Of a DNA stretch of 64,000 bases, positions 1 through 10,290 are shown piece by piece. Each line of letters starts with the position of its first letter. Position 1 is the first letter of the stretch. Source of the DNA: Rhizoclosmatium globosum. Lineage: Eukaryota > Chytridiomycota > Chytridiomycetes > Chytridiales > Chytriomycetaceae. Under the pieces are notes generated by a model, which searched no databases, had not been told where the DNA came from, and saw nothing but the letters and a program-made list of their open reading frames with translations. Location of the stretch: positions 1 through 64,000 of the forward strand of contig MCGO01000213.1 in assembly GCA_002104985.1 (NCBI GenBank), in the 5' to 3' direction. The translations under genes were made by a program, and so were the position numbers.

Positions 1-1164
1 TTTACTTGTTTAATTAAAACGTATTTTATAATAGTGTAAATCCTAATATTAACTTGAACTTTTGATTAATATTTCTATGAATTAACATATGTCAGTCGTA
101 GACTGTTTAACTTAACATGTATTAAATTTAACTTAACATGTATTTATTAAATTTAACTTAACTTAAATTATTGTGCATATCTAGTAAATATTTGTATATT
201 TGTATATTATTTAAACTCACATCGTAGTTTAAAGGTTAATTATTTCTGAGTATTTACATTATTTGTAAATCTTTAAATTATCGACATTTATTTACTACAA
301 ATGACTAAATTATAGCGTATTTAATTATAGCGTATTATAGCGTATTTAATTATAGCGTATTTAATTATAGTGTATTAATTATAGCGTATTAAATTTATAT
401 ATAGAGCTATTACATTTATATAAATAAGTTAATAAACTTCATATTTATTGTGTATAATAAATTAAAAGATTAATATATTTGCATCAAAAATAATTAAACT
501 AATATTTTATAAGACTAAAATAATATAGATTAAAAGTAAATAATATCTAACACAATTTATAATTGTTATATATAGCTTTTACTTAATAAAACTAAAATAC
601 CTAATCTTTTGAATAACTAAATAGTTTTGCTACATGTTATATTATGCATTTATTACAATTACCAATATAACTAAATGTGGTTTACTTAATTTACTATTAA
701 GTAAAAATGTCTATAATTATTCTTACACAACATATAGTATTAATTTAAAGCAATTAGTAAAATTTAAGATTATAATTACCTTTATTATTTAAATAGACAA
801 CACTATAAGATCGTATGAAGTTACATTATATTACTGTAAGTTGCCTCTATTATATTAGACAACATGAGAATTTATATATTAAACTATATAAAAGTTCAAA
901 ATTTATATTGCTGTAAGTTGACTTTATTGTACTACAGACAAAATTAATACTAAAATAATTGCTGTTAATTGTCTTTATTTGTTATACATTCAAATGATAT
1001 AGAATTTATCTATGTAAAAGTTTAATATATTATATGCAAAAGTTAAATTTAAATTGTTAGTTTATTAAGTACATTTTAATAGTACGTTAATTAAGTTAAA
1101 GCTTATAAATTAAACTGGTATTAACTTTATAAATTAAGTTAAAGCTAAATGAGTGAACAATAAA
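1..1164. other. AT-rich intergenic spacer left of atp9
   Basis: No gene is visible. The stretch is very AT-rich and holds one exact copy of the 13-bp micro-hairpin CAGTCGTAGACTG at 93-105. A short tandem array of a unit like TATAGCGTATTTAAT runs at about 311-388. The last 100 bases hold direct repeats of a TTAAGTTAAAGCT-like word just beyond the atp9 stop codon. Confidence 0.7.
93..105. repeat. 13-bp micro-hairpin family CAGTC-GTA-GACTG (first copy)
   Basis: A five-base-pair stem closes a three-base loop. Exact copies start at 93, 2742, 4830, 10697, 14942, 24112, 26095, 39704 and 53952 (loop GTA). On the opposite strand (loop TAC) they start at 3300, 4598, 6464, 11868, 13406, 27514, 29224, 30436, 30968, 33853, 43058 and 52814. 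About twenty variants also occur. I found none inside an exon, rRNA, tRNA or intron core. A 13-mer with this GC content should be rare by chance in DNA this AT-rich. Confidence 0.92.
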
Positions 1165-1389
1165 TTAGAATGCGTATAGGAAGATCAAAGCCATCATCAA
1201 AGCAAATAGACCCATTGCTTCTGTTAGAGCGAATCCCAAGATAGCGTTGTTAAATAGTTCTTTACGTAGAGCTGGGTTACGAGAAACACCTGTAATTAGA
1301 GAACCGAATAGAATACCAATACCAATAGAAGCACCACCTAGAGCGATACATGCAAGACCAGCACCAATCAATTTAGCTGCCATCAACAT
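1165..1389 (-). CDS. atp9: ATP synthase F0 subunit c (subunit 9)
   Basis: This gene encodes the proteolipid that forms the rotating c-ring of mitochondrial ATP synthase in the inner membrane. The 74-residue product starts [11 protein letters not shown] and has two membrane hairpin helices around a polar loop with the [11 protein letters not shown] segment. The glycine-rich first helix ([17 protein letters not shown]) and the second helix with the proton-carrying glutamate ([12 protein letters not shown]) are both typical of the family. The reading frame stays open 13 codons further upstream (from 1428), but that extension is not family-like, so the inner ATG is chosen; an ATG two codons later is also possible. 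The stop is TAA. The gene stands alone, with spacers of over 1 kb on both sides. Confidence 0.96.
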   Translation of the reverse strand: MLMAAKLIGAGLACIALGGASIGIGILFGSLITGVSRNPALRKELFNNAILGFALTEAMGLFALMMALIFLYAF

Positions 1390-4300
1390 AAATTTTAAAT
1401 TTATTAGTTTAACACAAAATACCTTCATTAACTCTTGTTTAATTTTTGTAAATTGTTATAATATACGGTACGTTACAATAATATACGGTACATTACAATA
1501 ACATATTAAATCTTTCCTTAGTTAATTGTAATACAAATGAAACAAATTAAAACTATGTCTATTAAATTTATTAAATAAAATAAAACATGTTTACATAGCA
1601 TTTAATAAATAATATTGTATATTAATTAACCTTGTTATATTTGTCTTTATTATATTTGTCTTATATTTAAAGAGCCATTTTATCTTTATATTTAAGCTGT
1701 AATATGTAATTTGTTATTTATTTTATTTTGTTATTTATATTTAAGTTGTAACAATATTTAATACGTTATATTTAACCTGTAAATAAGTTGATATCACAAT
1801 AATTTAATTATCTTAATAAGTTTATTCTCACAATAACTTCACATAATAGATTAATTCACATAAGTTAAAATTTATTTATTGGTTATAATTATATAGTAGA
1901 ATTTATATATACCTTGGATTTATTGTAGCTCTAGTTATATATACACTAAATTTATTGTAGCTCAAATGTCTTCATTTAATTTAACATTGTTCTTTAATGT
2001 CATTATATTTCCCATGCTAAGACTTTTAATATTAATATTGAATACATATATGTTTATACTTTAATATAACAAATATATGCTCTTATTATAATTATGTTGT
2101 ATAAATATGTCATACACATCATTTAATATATTAAACATTTCTATGCTATACACATTAACATTTACATTAACATTCATATTTACTTTGTTGTTATACATAC
2201 CTTACCATATACTAAACAATCTTATAAACCAAAATTTGTATATTAACCAAACTAATATATTAACTATTTCCTACTTAGTCTATAAATTATATAACATTTT
2301 TATTTATGTTTATGCAAATATAAGTTGTAATTTAAATAAACCAATTATTTTAATTTACTCATATTAGCAGACCAACGGTCTGATTGTAGTTTGTCTATTA
2401 GTTGAGTCGTAGACTGAATTAATATAACAATTAAATTATGTTGTAATAATTAACTATAAGAAATTAACTATATTATACTGTAAGATATAGCTATTACATA
2501 CTGTTACAGCCTACGGCTGATGCTTAATAATTTGACTGTTGTAAACTACAATTACTTATGCAATTATATTAAAGTTATTATATTAGTTATTAAAGTTATT
2601 ATATTAGTTATTAAAGTTATTAAAGTTATTATATTAGTTATTAAAGTTATTATATTAAAATTATATTATAGTAATCGGAGTTTACCTCTTAGTAAATAAT
2701 ATACTGACAAGAACGGTAAATTTCTAGGTATATGATAAATTCAGTCGTAGACTGTATAATAGAAATTGTTTAAATATGTTTGTATTATTGTAAATTTTGT
2801 ATTGCATATCTTGTTAAATTATATAATTTAGAAATTCATATAAGTTAACCTTATATTAAAATTGTAATTATCCATTAATTTAAATATGGTAGTTAATTAA
2901 TTTTACTTAATTAGAACTAGGGAATATTTATGTAAATAATTAAGCTACATAAAGTGACTATGCTAATATTTAAATATTAATTAAAGTATTATGTTGCATT
3001 TTTACCTAAAATCACATTTAACTAACTATTGCATTAAACTAAGAATATATCTAGATTTAAATCGTTACAATTAACCTTAACTTATATAGAGTTACAATGT
3101 ATATAACCTATATTATATATAATCCCAAATGTAAATAATGAGGTTAACTTATACATAATGAGGTTAACTTATACATAATGAGGTTAACTTATACATAATG
3201 GTGAGTCAACTAAATAATATTTGTTAATTTATATGTTAGTAAGTAAGTACAACTACAATAAACTCTTATTGCAATATTATTTGTAGCGGTTATATTTAAC
3301 AGTCTACGACTGAGAATAAGCTAAATTTATTAACACTATTAAAATAAACTAGATTTGTTTAGACTATTAATATAACTTGTTAAAACTAGCAAGATATTGG
3401 TAAAAAGTTAGTAAAATTAAACTTAAATTTAAGGTAATTTTCTAATATAATTAACATAATTTATATAAATAATTAAAGTGTTTAATACATTCCTCCCAAA
3501 TTATTTTATGTACATATAACATTTAATAATCGGAGACAAACTATACAGTCTATTATAAATTAATCAAGAGTTTATTATAAATTTTACAGAATTATTTAGT
3601 TTGAATTTAATACCTCATATAACAAATTTATGTATAATTTTATATAAATCAACCATTAATTAATTATTTAAAATATAATAAAAGTTCTTTTCTCTATGAA
3701 CATGTAATATTATTAATTATAAACATAATCTCATAACATACTTGATTTATTTTCTTTGATACATATAGTTTACTACTTTGTACATTATTATTTTATTTGC
3801 TTGTGCCTAAAATGTAGGTTTAAACCAACCTTTTACATTTATAACATGTTCTGTTAAATAATTTAATACATTTATGCATAAATATTAAGACAATTAAATA
3901 CTTTATATTAATACAATTAAATGCTTAAACATTAAACAAATTTATAATCTATTACTTAAGCTATTATACTATTTAAGTTATTATATTTATTTATGTATGT
4001 CACCATTAGAATTAACTTACATGTGTGCTCACTATCTATTTAGATTATGTTTCCATCAGAATTAACTTCATATTATATATTTTATTGGAGCTTATGCGAC
4101 TGGGTAAAGTATACTAAGATAATAATTTTACTTTTAAATTAACCTATATTTTTACATAATATTAAATAACCAATATATTTACATAATATTAAATAACCAA
4201 TATATTTAACATTAAAATAACTCCATTTCTTACTTTATTCTATATTAATTTAAGCTATACATATTATTCTAAGCTAGATTAATAGTAATTTAAGCTACAT

Positions 4301-6068
4301 ATGTTATAATTAAATATGAATCACGTATATACTGTGCTAATTATACGATTAAGGTAAACAATACAAATAAGCTGATAACATGCTTAACTATATAAATGGT
4401 CTGTTTAAACTTTGACAATAATTATTTGCCCTAATAAGAGAATTAGTATCCTTAATAAGAGAATTAATTGACCTAATTAAATAATAAACAATATAATATA
4501 ACTTAACTTCTTTTAAATTAATTTAATATAACTTCTTTAAATTAATATGATATATTTTAGAGTATGTCTTCTTTAATTTAAATAAATTAATATGGTACAG
4601 TCTACGACTGATGTATATTTATAAACTAACTATATATTTTATAAACTAACAATATTTAATAGTTGAGAATTAAATCAACATATTAAATATAAACATTTAA
4701 TAAATTAAATATAAACATAAATCTAATATATAAATAAACCATTGAAAGTCAAGGGTATAAATGACTAAGAAGAAACAAAAGTAATAGGATATTATTTACA
4801 ACTAATTAATTATATAAGCGTAATTTATTCAGTCGTAGACTGTCTCTAATTTTATAAGTGTATATTTCTAATGTTATAAGTGTATATTTCTAATTTTAAT
4901 TAAGTGATTATTATTAAAATATCTATATTTATATATTTAATATGTTAGAACTTATATGTTATTATATTATCTTTGTAAATTAACCTAAGTTTTAATACAC
5001 AATGTTGACCTAAGTATAATCATTATACTTTAATTGTTGACTTAAAAATATCTTAAGATATTTAGTTAACTGTATTATAGATTATATAGATTAATAATAA
5101 AAGCTTTATTATTGTTTATACTATAAACTTCTACAAATTAGTTATGTTATTTAATTATAATTCATTTATTAAATGTAGTGTTAATTATAATTACTTTAAA
5201 AACATTTACATTAAAATTTTTGCTCACACTATTTAATTCCAAGTGTTGGTTATGTTAATATAATTCCAAGTGTTGGTTATGTTAATATAATTAATAGTTT
5301 TAGACCAATGTTAATATAGTTATTTCAAATTATAGTTAAATTTAATAATTATCGTATTATTTGTTTATGGTAATTTAATTTATTTGTCTATAGTATAATT
5401 ACTTTATATATAATTATACGCTGTAGTAGTTAATTTAAACTTTTACTGTTATCTAATTAGTCGTATTTTATAAATTATTTGCATATTTAACCATTCAGAA
5501 GTAACCTATTTTGTATTACAATTGCTTTAACCTTAATACTTATTATATTTATGCATTTACAACAATACTTATTATATTTATGCATTTACAACAATATACG
5601 CTTATTATATTTATACATTTACAATAATACGCTTAATTCACTTAGCTTGTGTAATATATTTAAATTTGCTAATGTGTATTAAGAATAGGGTTATAATACA
5701 CCTGTGACATTATACAATGTGTCTTAAGTTTTTACAAATTTGCTGGCAATATGATTTGACAAAATTAATCATAAACCTTTTTAATAAACTATTTCAAAGC
5801 TTAATAAATTAAACAATATTTTAATTACCTTATGTTTATTGTAACATGTTAATGTAACTATGTAAATTATTTAACGTACATAGCGTTTATTAAGCATATA
5901 TTGAAGTTTAAATAACTTTTGTAAACAATAACTTATATTGTAAACAAGATTTTATTAGAAATTTTAGTTAATTATATTAGAAAATTTAGTTATTAATTTA
6001 AAGAGTTATATAAAATTTATTAGATTTAAAATAAATTTAAATTTAATTTAGTTAATTATATTAGAAAA
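1390..6068. other. AT-rich intergenic spacer with dispersed hairpins
   Basis: No convincing gene is present; the longest open frame (2107-2367, 86 codons) is a low-complexity AT-driven frame. Visible structure includes exact micro-hairpins at 2742, 3300, 4598 and 4830. A stem-covarying variant, CAGCCTACGGCTG, is at 2507-2519. The 18-bp palindrome AAATATCTTAAGATATTT is at 5046-5063, and a 33-bp dispersed repeat is at 3508-3540. Tandem arrays occur at about 2560-2655 (TTAAAGTTATTATATTAG unit) and 3137-3200 (20-nt unit containing GAGGTTAACTTATACATAAT). Confidence 0.7.
5046..5063. repeat. 18-bp palindrome family AAATATCTTAAGATATTT (first copy)
   Basis: The sequence is a perfect palindrome. Exact copies start at 5046, 10825, 11493, 13158, 32733, 33557, 36994, 56039 and 57643; a one-base variant is near 53472 and a half copy near 29234. 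Flanking bases differ among copies apart from A/T runs. Confidence 0.92.
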
Positions 6069-6139
6069 TAAGGGTGGGAGGAATCGAACCCACATTAACG
6101 GTTTTGGAGACCGTTGTTCTACCATTGAACTACACCCCT
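6069..6139 (-). tRNA. trnW: tRNA-Trp (anticodon CCA)
   Basis: A full cloverleaf can be drawn on the minus strand. The acceptor is AGGGGTG/CACCCTT (A1-U72, G2-U71), the D arm GTTC...GAAC, the anticodon stem ACGGT/ACCGT with loop CTCCAAA, and the T arm GTGGG-TTCGATT-CTCCC-like. The discriminator is A. The CCA anticodon reads only UGG, which agrees with UGA serving as a stop in this genome. Confidence 0.95.
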
Positions 6140-6964
6140 GTTAGTAAACAGTCTTACGACTGAAAGACATAAGACTTAATCGTAATAATTGAAGTTTAAA
6201 TAACTCTATAATATTTGGTAGTTGATATAGTATATTCTTAATAATTAGTAATTTATATGATAATAATTAGTAATTTATATGATAATAATTAGTAATTGAT
6301 ATTGCATGTATTTATAAACAAATTATCATACTTATTTATAAACAAATTATCATACTTATTTATAAAGGCAAAATTTAACATCATACATATGAATAATTAA
6401 ACTTTAAATATTGCAAAAGATATAAAATTTATCAACAAGTTAAGCTAATTCGACTAGTATTGCCAGTCTACGACTGATAAATAATACATACAATATTTAT
6501 GTTTATTAAATAACATTGAAATTTAACTGCATGTAGCTTAAGTTTATCAAGTTTAAACTTTACAAATCTGCAATAAACCAAGAGTCTACAAGATTAGAGT
6601 AAGTCAAAATTAGGTAAGTCTACAAAGTTAGAATAAAACTTTAAAGTGCTAAATTTATGTAAATTAGCTGTAAACTAAATGCTTTTGACATAATCTACAA
6701 TAAAATTAATAATGGTATTCATAAACATTATTTATCTTTTACTTTTATAAACTCTTTTGATTAACCCTTTTAGCACCTAAACTATATAATTATAACCATT
6801 TTAGCTTCTAATTTAATAATACCATTTTTCTACAATTACCAAGTCACAAACTATTAATTTCTTAAATAATCTTAAATAATATCTTAATTGCTCATTTACA
6901 AATTAGTTCTCGGGCTATTTTATTAAGCTTAATTTATATTAGAGTCCCATTAAATATAAACCTT
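6140..6964. other. Spacer between trnW and trnP
   Basis: No gene is visible. The spacer holds a loop-expanded micro-hairpin (CAGTCTTACGACTG) at 6149-6162 and an exact one at 6464-6476. Short tandem duplications of a GATAATAATTAGTAATTTAT-like unit run at about 6240-6300, and of an ACAAATTATCATACTTATTTATA-like unit at about 6315-6365. A copy of the word ATTGAAGTTTAAATAACTCT, repeated elsewhere in the window, starts near 6189. Confidence 0.65.
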
Positions 6965-7035
6965 TAGGAATGAGTGGAATCGAACCACTATCGATAAGAC
7001 CCAAACTTACCATTCTACCATTGAACTACATTCCT
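6965..7035 (-). tRNA. trnP: tRNA-Pro (anticodon UGG)
   Basis: The minus strand folds into a cloverleaf with a perfectly paired seven-base-pair acceptor (AGGAATG/CATTCCT), discriminator A, a D arm with AATGGT, anticodon stem GTAAG/CTTAT and loop TTTGGGT, which gives anticodon UGG. The T arm contains TTCGATT. The start of the gene abuts a telomere-like tract at 7041-7090. Confidence 0.95.
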
Positions 7036-7040
7036 ATTTT

Positions 7041-7090
7041 AACCTAACCCTAATCCTAACCCTAATCCTAATCCTAATCCTAATCCTAAT
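7041..7090. repeat. Telomere-like CCTAAT/CCCTAA tandem tract
   Basis: About eight tandem copies of a six-base unit, a mixture of CCTAAT and CCCTAA (GGATTA and TTAGGG on the other strand), lie just upstream of trnP. The composition is unlike the surrounding AT-rich spacer. It could be a microsatellite made by slippage, or a relic of a linear DNA end. Confidence 0.85.
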
Positions 7091-7888
7091 TTTAACTCTA
7101 AATATATATTATAGTCAAACAAATAATATATTATACTGTAAACAATGATATTGCAATTCATACTGAATTTTAAAACTTAGGTTAATTTACAAAGATAATA
7201 TAATAACACAAAACATTGATTATATTATAAATTAATTAGTGAATACTTATATTATAAATTTTAGCTAATACTGTGAAATTAAGCATCAATAATATTAGTT
7301 GTTTAATAAAATTTGTAGTAAGACAGTAAATTTACTTCAAAATGAGTATATTCACGATTTGCTTACCTTAATTGCGTGTTACATAAATGTTAAACGCATA
7401 GGCTTAATTTTAATCCTAAACTTGTCAACCAGTATATTTATTAGCACATACAACAAATACTCTTTACTCTAAGATTTTGCCTAAGTTATGCATACTTTTT
7501 TAAGTGTAATATAAATTAATAAAAGATATAAATTATTTAGTTCATACAATACTTAATCGAAACCTTTAAATACTGTTGTTAATATTAAATTTGAATTTAT
7601 AAGATTTAAACTAATAAGACCATATAATAAATACGTTTATTTAATATCTTGTTATGTTATATGTTATGCTATATTTAATATCTTGTTATGTTATATGTTA
7701 TGCTATACTAATACTTATACTTATACTTACACTTACTAATACTTATACTTATACTTAAAGTGCAGTATAATTATAAAAGTAGTTAATTTTCATATTTGCA
7801 TTTTACATAAATTTACCTTTAACTTATAAAATTTAACCAACGTAAAAGCTTATTAATCAATTGTAAGTTTAATGTAATTCTTGACCAT
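7091..7888. other. Spacer between the telomere-like tract and trnM
   Basis: No gene is visible. The spacer is AT-rich with small tandem duplications, for example a TAATATCTTGTTATGTTATATGTTATGCTATA-like pair at about 7637-7710 and ACTTATACTT-type repeats at about 7712-7760. Confidence 0.6.
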
Positions 7889-7960
7889 ATCACCGGAAGA
7901 GAATCGAACTCTTATTTAAAGGTTATGAGCCTTTCGTGTTAACCATTACACTACCGGTAA
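7889..7960 (-). tRNA. trnM: tRNA-Met (anticodon CAU)
   Basis: The minus strand folds with acceptor TTACCGG/CCGGTGA (U1-A72, U2-G71), D stem GTGT/ACAC, anticodon stem AAAGG/CCTTT with loop CTCATAA (anticodon CAU) and T stem AAGAG/CTCTT. The base in the discriminator position reads U from the DNA, which is unusual. Only one CAU tRNA is seen, so it may serve both initiation and elongation. Confidence 0.93.
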
Positions 7961-8005
7961 TGATAAAATAATTAAGCTAAGTCGTTAGAATTACTCCATT
8001 AAAAT

Positions 8006-8084
8006 TGGGGACGGTGAGAATCGAACTCACAGCTCTTACGACACGGATTTACAGTCCGCTGAACAACCACTGTTCATCATCCCG
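8006..8084 (-). tRNA. trnY: tRNA-Tyr (anticodon GUA)
   Basis: The anticodon stem GCGGA/TCCGT encloses loop CTGTAAA, giving GUA. The variable region is long (GTCGTAAGAGCT), as expected for a class II tyrosine tRNA of bacterial type. The T arm is GTGAG-TTCGATT-CTCAC. In the acceptor, bases 2-7 pair, but position 1 is a C facing C72, a mismatch that fits 5' tRNA editing. The discriminator is A. Confidence 0.94.
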
Positions 8085-8205
8085 TAGTATAATACAGAAT
8101 TACAATTTGTTACTATATAAGCGTAATCCTGACTTTATTTAAGATATAGTTTGGAAGGATGATGGGACTAAAACCTGGTTATATCTTGATTACATTGCAT
8201 GCTAA

Positions 8206-8277
8206 TGAGAATGATGGGAATCGAACCCACATCTACTTGCTCGACAAGCAAGAGCTTTACCATTAAGCTACATCCCT
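8206..8277 (-). tRNA. trnD: tRNA-Asp (anticodon GUC)
   Basis: The anticodon stem CTTGC/GCAAG closes loop TTGTCGA (anticodon GUC). The T loop is TTCGATT. The acceptor AGGGATG faces CATTCTC: pair 1 is an A facing C, pairs 2 and 4 are G-U, and the others are Watson-Crick. The discriminator is A. Replacing A1 by G would restore the usual G1-C72 of tRNA-Asp, which suggests 5' editing. Confidence 0.94.
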
Positions 8278-8360
8278 TTAAATTGACGTATAATCAATAT
8301 ATCAATATCTTAAGCTAAAGATTAAAGTATAATTTATAAATTTACAAAGTTTACAAGCTT

Positions 8361-8425
8361 AGGGATGGTGATACTCGGATACAATACAGGTTTAAAGCTT
8401 GTTGCTGTAAGTAATAAACCCTAAT
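8361..8425 (-). pseudogene. Degenerate copy of trnQ
   Basis: This stretch matches the anticodon arm and 3' half of trnQ, which lies 40 bases away. About 21 bases around the anticodon differ at only two positions, one in the anticodon and one in the stem. The T arm has lost about three bases and the T-loop consensus, and the D arm is not convincing. The anticodon would read UUA, which would decode UAA stops, so a working tRNA is unlikely. It looks like a decayed tandem duplication of trnQ. Confidence 0.6.
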
Positions 8426-8461
8426 TGTATTTAAGAAACTAAGAGATTGAGACTCAAAACG

Positions 8462-8535
8462 AGAGGACAGTGAGACTCGAACTCACACATTACAGGTTCA
8501 AAGCCTGTTGCTCTTACCAATTTAGCTATGCCCTG
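8462..8535 (-). tRNA. trnQ: tRNA-Gln (anticodon UUG)
   Basis: The anticodon stem ACAGG/CCTGT encloses loop CTTTGAA (anticodon UUG), and the T arm is GTGAG-TTCGAGT-CTCAC. The acceptor CAGGGCA faces TGTCCTC: position 1 is C opposite C72, A2-U71 pairs, and G5-U68 is a wobble. The mismatched first pair recurs in trnY and trnD. The DNA base at the discriminator position is U. Confidence 0.92.
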
Positions 8536-8857
8536 TTGTTTTTAGTTAAACGCTGTATCAGGTCCTAAGTTAGGATATAGGGTCCAACGATTACTATACC
8601 AGGATTAACTTATTGCATTACAGTTAAAAGATAAATTAAACGATTTAATAATTAAAGCTCCAAATTAATATCATAATAACTTCAGTGTATTTAATATTGT
8701 AATGTGAAAATTTATCATGAAAATGTTTTTTATAATGTAACAGATGCTACATAAAACTTAATATCATGACCAAACGACCATATACGTAAACATATACTGG
8801 TTAGCTTGATCAGAAACTAGTTAATAAAGTATGTTCAACAAAATAAGTTCAATAAAA
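8536..8857. other. Spacer between trnQ and the 3' end of rns
   Basis: No gene is visible. The spacer holds a half copy of the TCATGA-centred palindrome (TTATCATGAAAATGTTTTTT, near 8715). It also holds a GC-richer stretch with AGGTCCTAAGTTAGGATATAGGGTCC at about 8560-8586, which could form a short hairpin. Confidence 0.5.
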
Positions 8858-10055
8858 ATAGGTGGTGAATTAACATTGTCTAATTATCGGACAGCTTCAG
8901 CTACCCGAACTTTGTTACAACTTACGACCACTCATAAACAGCAAAATAGACTCTATATACAGTATAGGATTATAAATAACCCTTTTAATAGCTAAAGTCT
9001 ATAGGCTCCTCATTAATAGTCGTTGATGGGCAATTTGTACAATTTCGAGATGACATTCACCGTGGTATGCTAACCCACGATTACTAACTACTCCAACTTC
9101 AAAAGAATGAGTTTCAATTCTTTATCCGAATTAAGACTGAATTTATTAAATACATTTGTTTCAGCCATTGTATTGTGAATATAGCCCTTATTACTGGACC
9201 ATGCGTATCTGAGCTCAACTACGTAGGGGTAGCTTATGCTAGTTGAAAGGATTGCTCCACCAGCTTTGCTCGACCATGCAATACCAAAGAATAAGGTAAG
9301 ATTTATGGGGCATTATCCAATTAAATTTCACAATCCGCAGTTTATGTCGAAACCCGCCAAATCAATTCCATTTCAAGGTTGCCCTATTATACTCTGGAGG
9401 CGCCATGAATGTTTCACATGGTGAATTTAGGGTGAGGACTACATGAGTATCTAATTCATTTCGCTAACCTCACTTTAGTAGTTCAATGTCAGTATTAATA
9501 TAGAATGATGCTGTCGCACATAGATGTTCTAACTCATTTTTACAAATTTAATCTCTACACAAGTTATTCCTCATATTCTTTTAAAAATACTCTAGACAAA
9601 TGTCCATCTTACTACACTTAATGCCTATTTAAGATTTATAATGCAATTCCACCTGTATTACCGCGGCTGCTGGCACAGGTTTGGCCGGAATTTAAAATAA
9701 GAATACTCATTCTGTTGTTCTTATTTTGGAAACACCCAGTGTCTCCTGATATTGACTGGGGCAACCTTTCGGTCCTTACCCAAGATTCCTCACTGCTGCC
9801 AAGGGGAATTTCTTCATTAAATAATTCTGTGGCTGTCGCTAAGCATCATCGGCAAGGGCTGCTATTACCAGACCCTTCTACCTAATACTCAGAATCTATC
9901 GTCCAGACTAAACTCATAAAGTTAATTTTCTGGGTAAATAGATCCATTACTCACCTTTATGCCAAAAAGTTCTTAGAACTTAATTCGACCAGCATGTGTA
10001 AAGTCAATATCTCGCATTTATAATGAACCATGATCATATACGTCAATTCCAACTT
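8858..10055 (-). rRNA. rns: Small-subunit ribosomal RNA
   Basis: Read on the minus strand, this is a compact 16S-like rRNA of about 1.2 kb. The universal 530-loop block (GTGCCAGCAGCCGCGGTAAT) lies at 9657-9676. The 790-region block resembling GATTAGATACCC..GTAGTCC lies at 9437-9458, and the decoding-site block resembling TTGTACACACCGCCCGTC at about 9025-9040. A match to the conserved region before it lies at 9070-9100, and the 3' terminal CACC-ACCTA, equivalent to the bacterial CACCTCCTTA, at about 8858-8868. The 5' end is placed near 10055 from the GATCATGG block; both ends are uncertain by tens of bases. No intron is seen. Confidence 0.93.
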
Positions 10056-10182
10056 AAATAAGGCGATACACGCCCTAGAAATCTACTTAAAGGTATTTAT
10101 CCTTCTAAAGCTATAGCTTAAATATTGTAAATTGTTATAATTAATCTCCGATTATTAAATGTTATATGTTGATAAATATAAA

Positions 10183-10290
10183 GTAATAGGGTATAATATG
10201 ACAAATATAAAATTATAGGGTATAATATGACAAATATAAAATTATAGGGTATAATATGATAAATATAAAGTAATAGGGTATAATATGTTA
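10183..10290. repeat. Tandem repeat, about four copies of a 28-30-nt unit
   Basis: Four consecutive copies of a unit with the core AGGGTATAATATG followed by ACAAATATAAA differ at a few positions only. The array lies about 130 bases upstream of the rns 5' end on the rns strand. A promoter role is possible but not shown by the sequence. Confidence 0.8.

Noticed and set aside
2107..2367. 86-codon plus-strand open frame in the spacer
   Set aside because: It is made of Ile, Leu, Tyr, Asn and Thr in AT-rich low-complexity sequence, with no family resemblance and no leader motif.
3137..3200. CRISPR-like array of 20-nt units
   Set aside because: The units are contiguous tandem copies without unique spacers, so it is a simple tandem repeat.
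8145..8200. Second tRNA pseudogene (trnD-like)
   Set aside because: Only a nine-base identity (ATGATGGGA) plus weak similarity supports it; not enough for a feature.
9236..9424. 62-codon open frame on the plus strand
   Set aside because: It lies antisense within the rns gene, whose conserved blocks explain the sequence.
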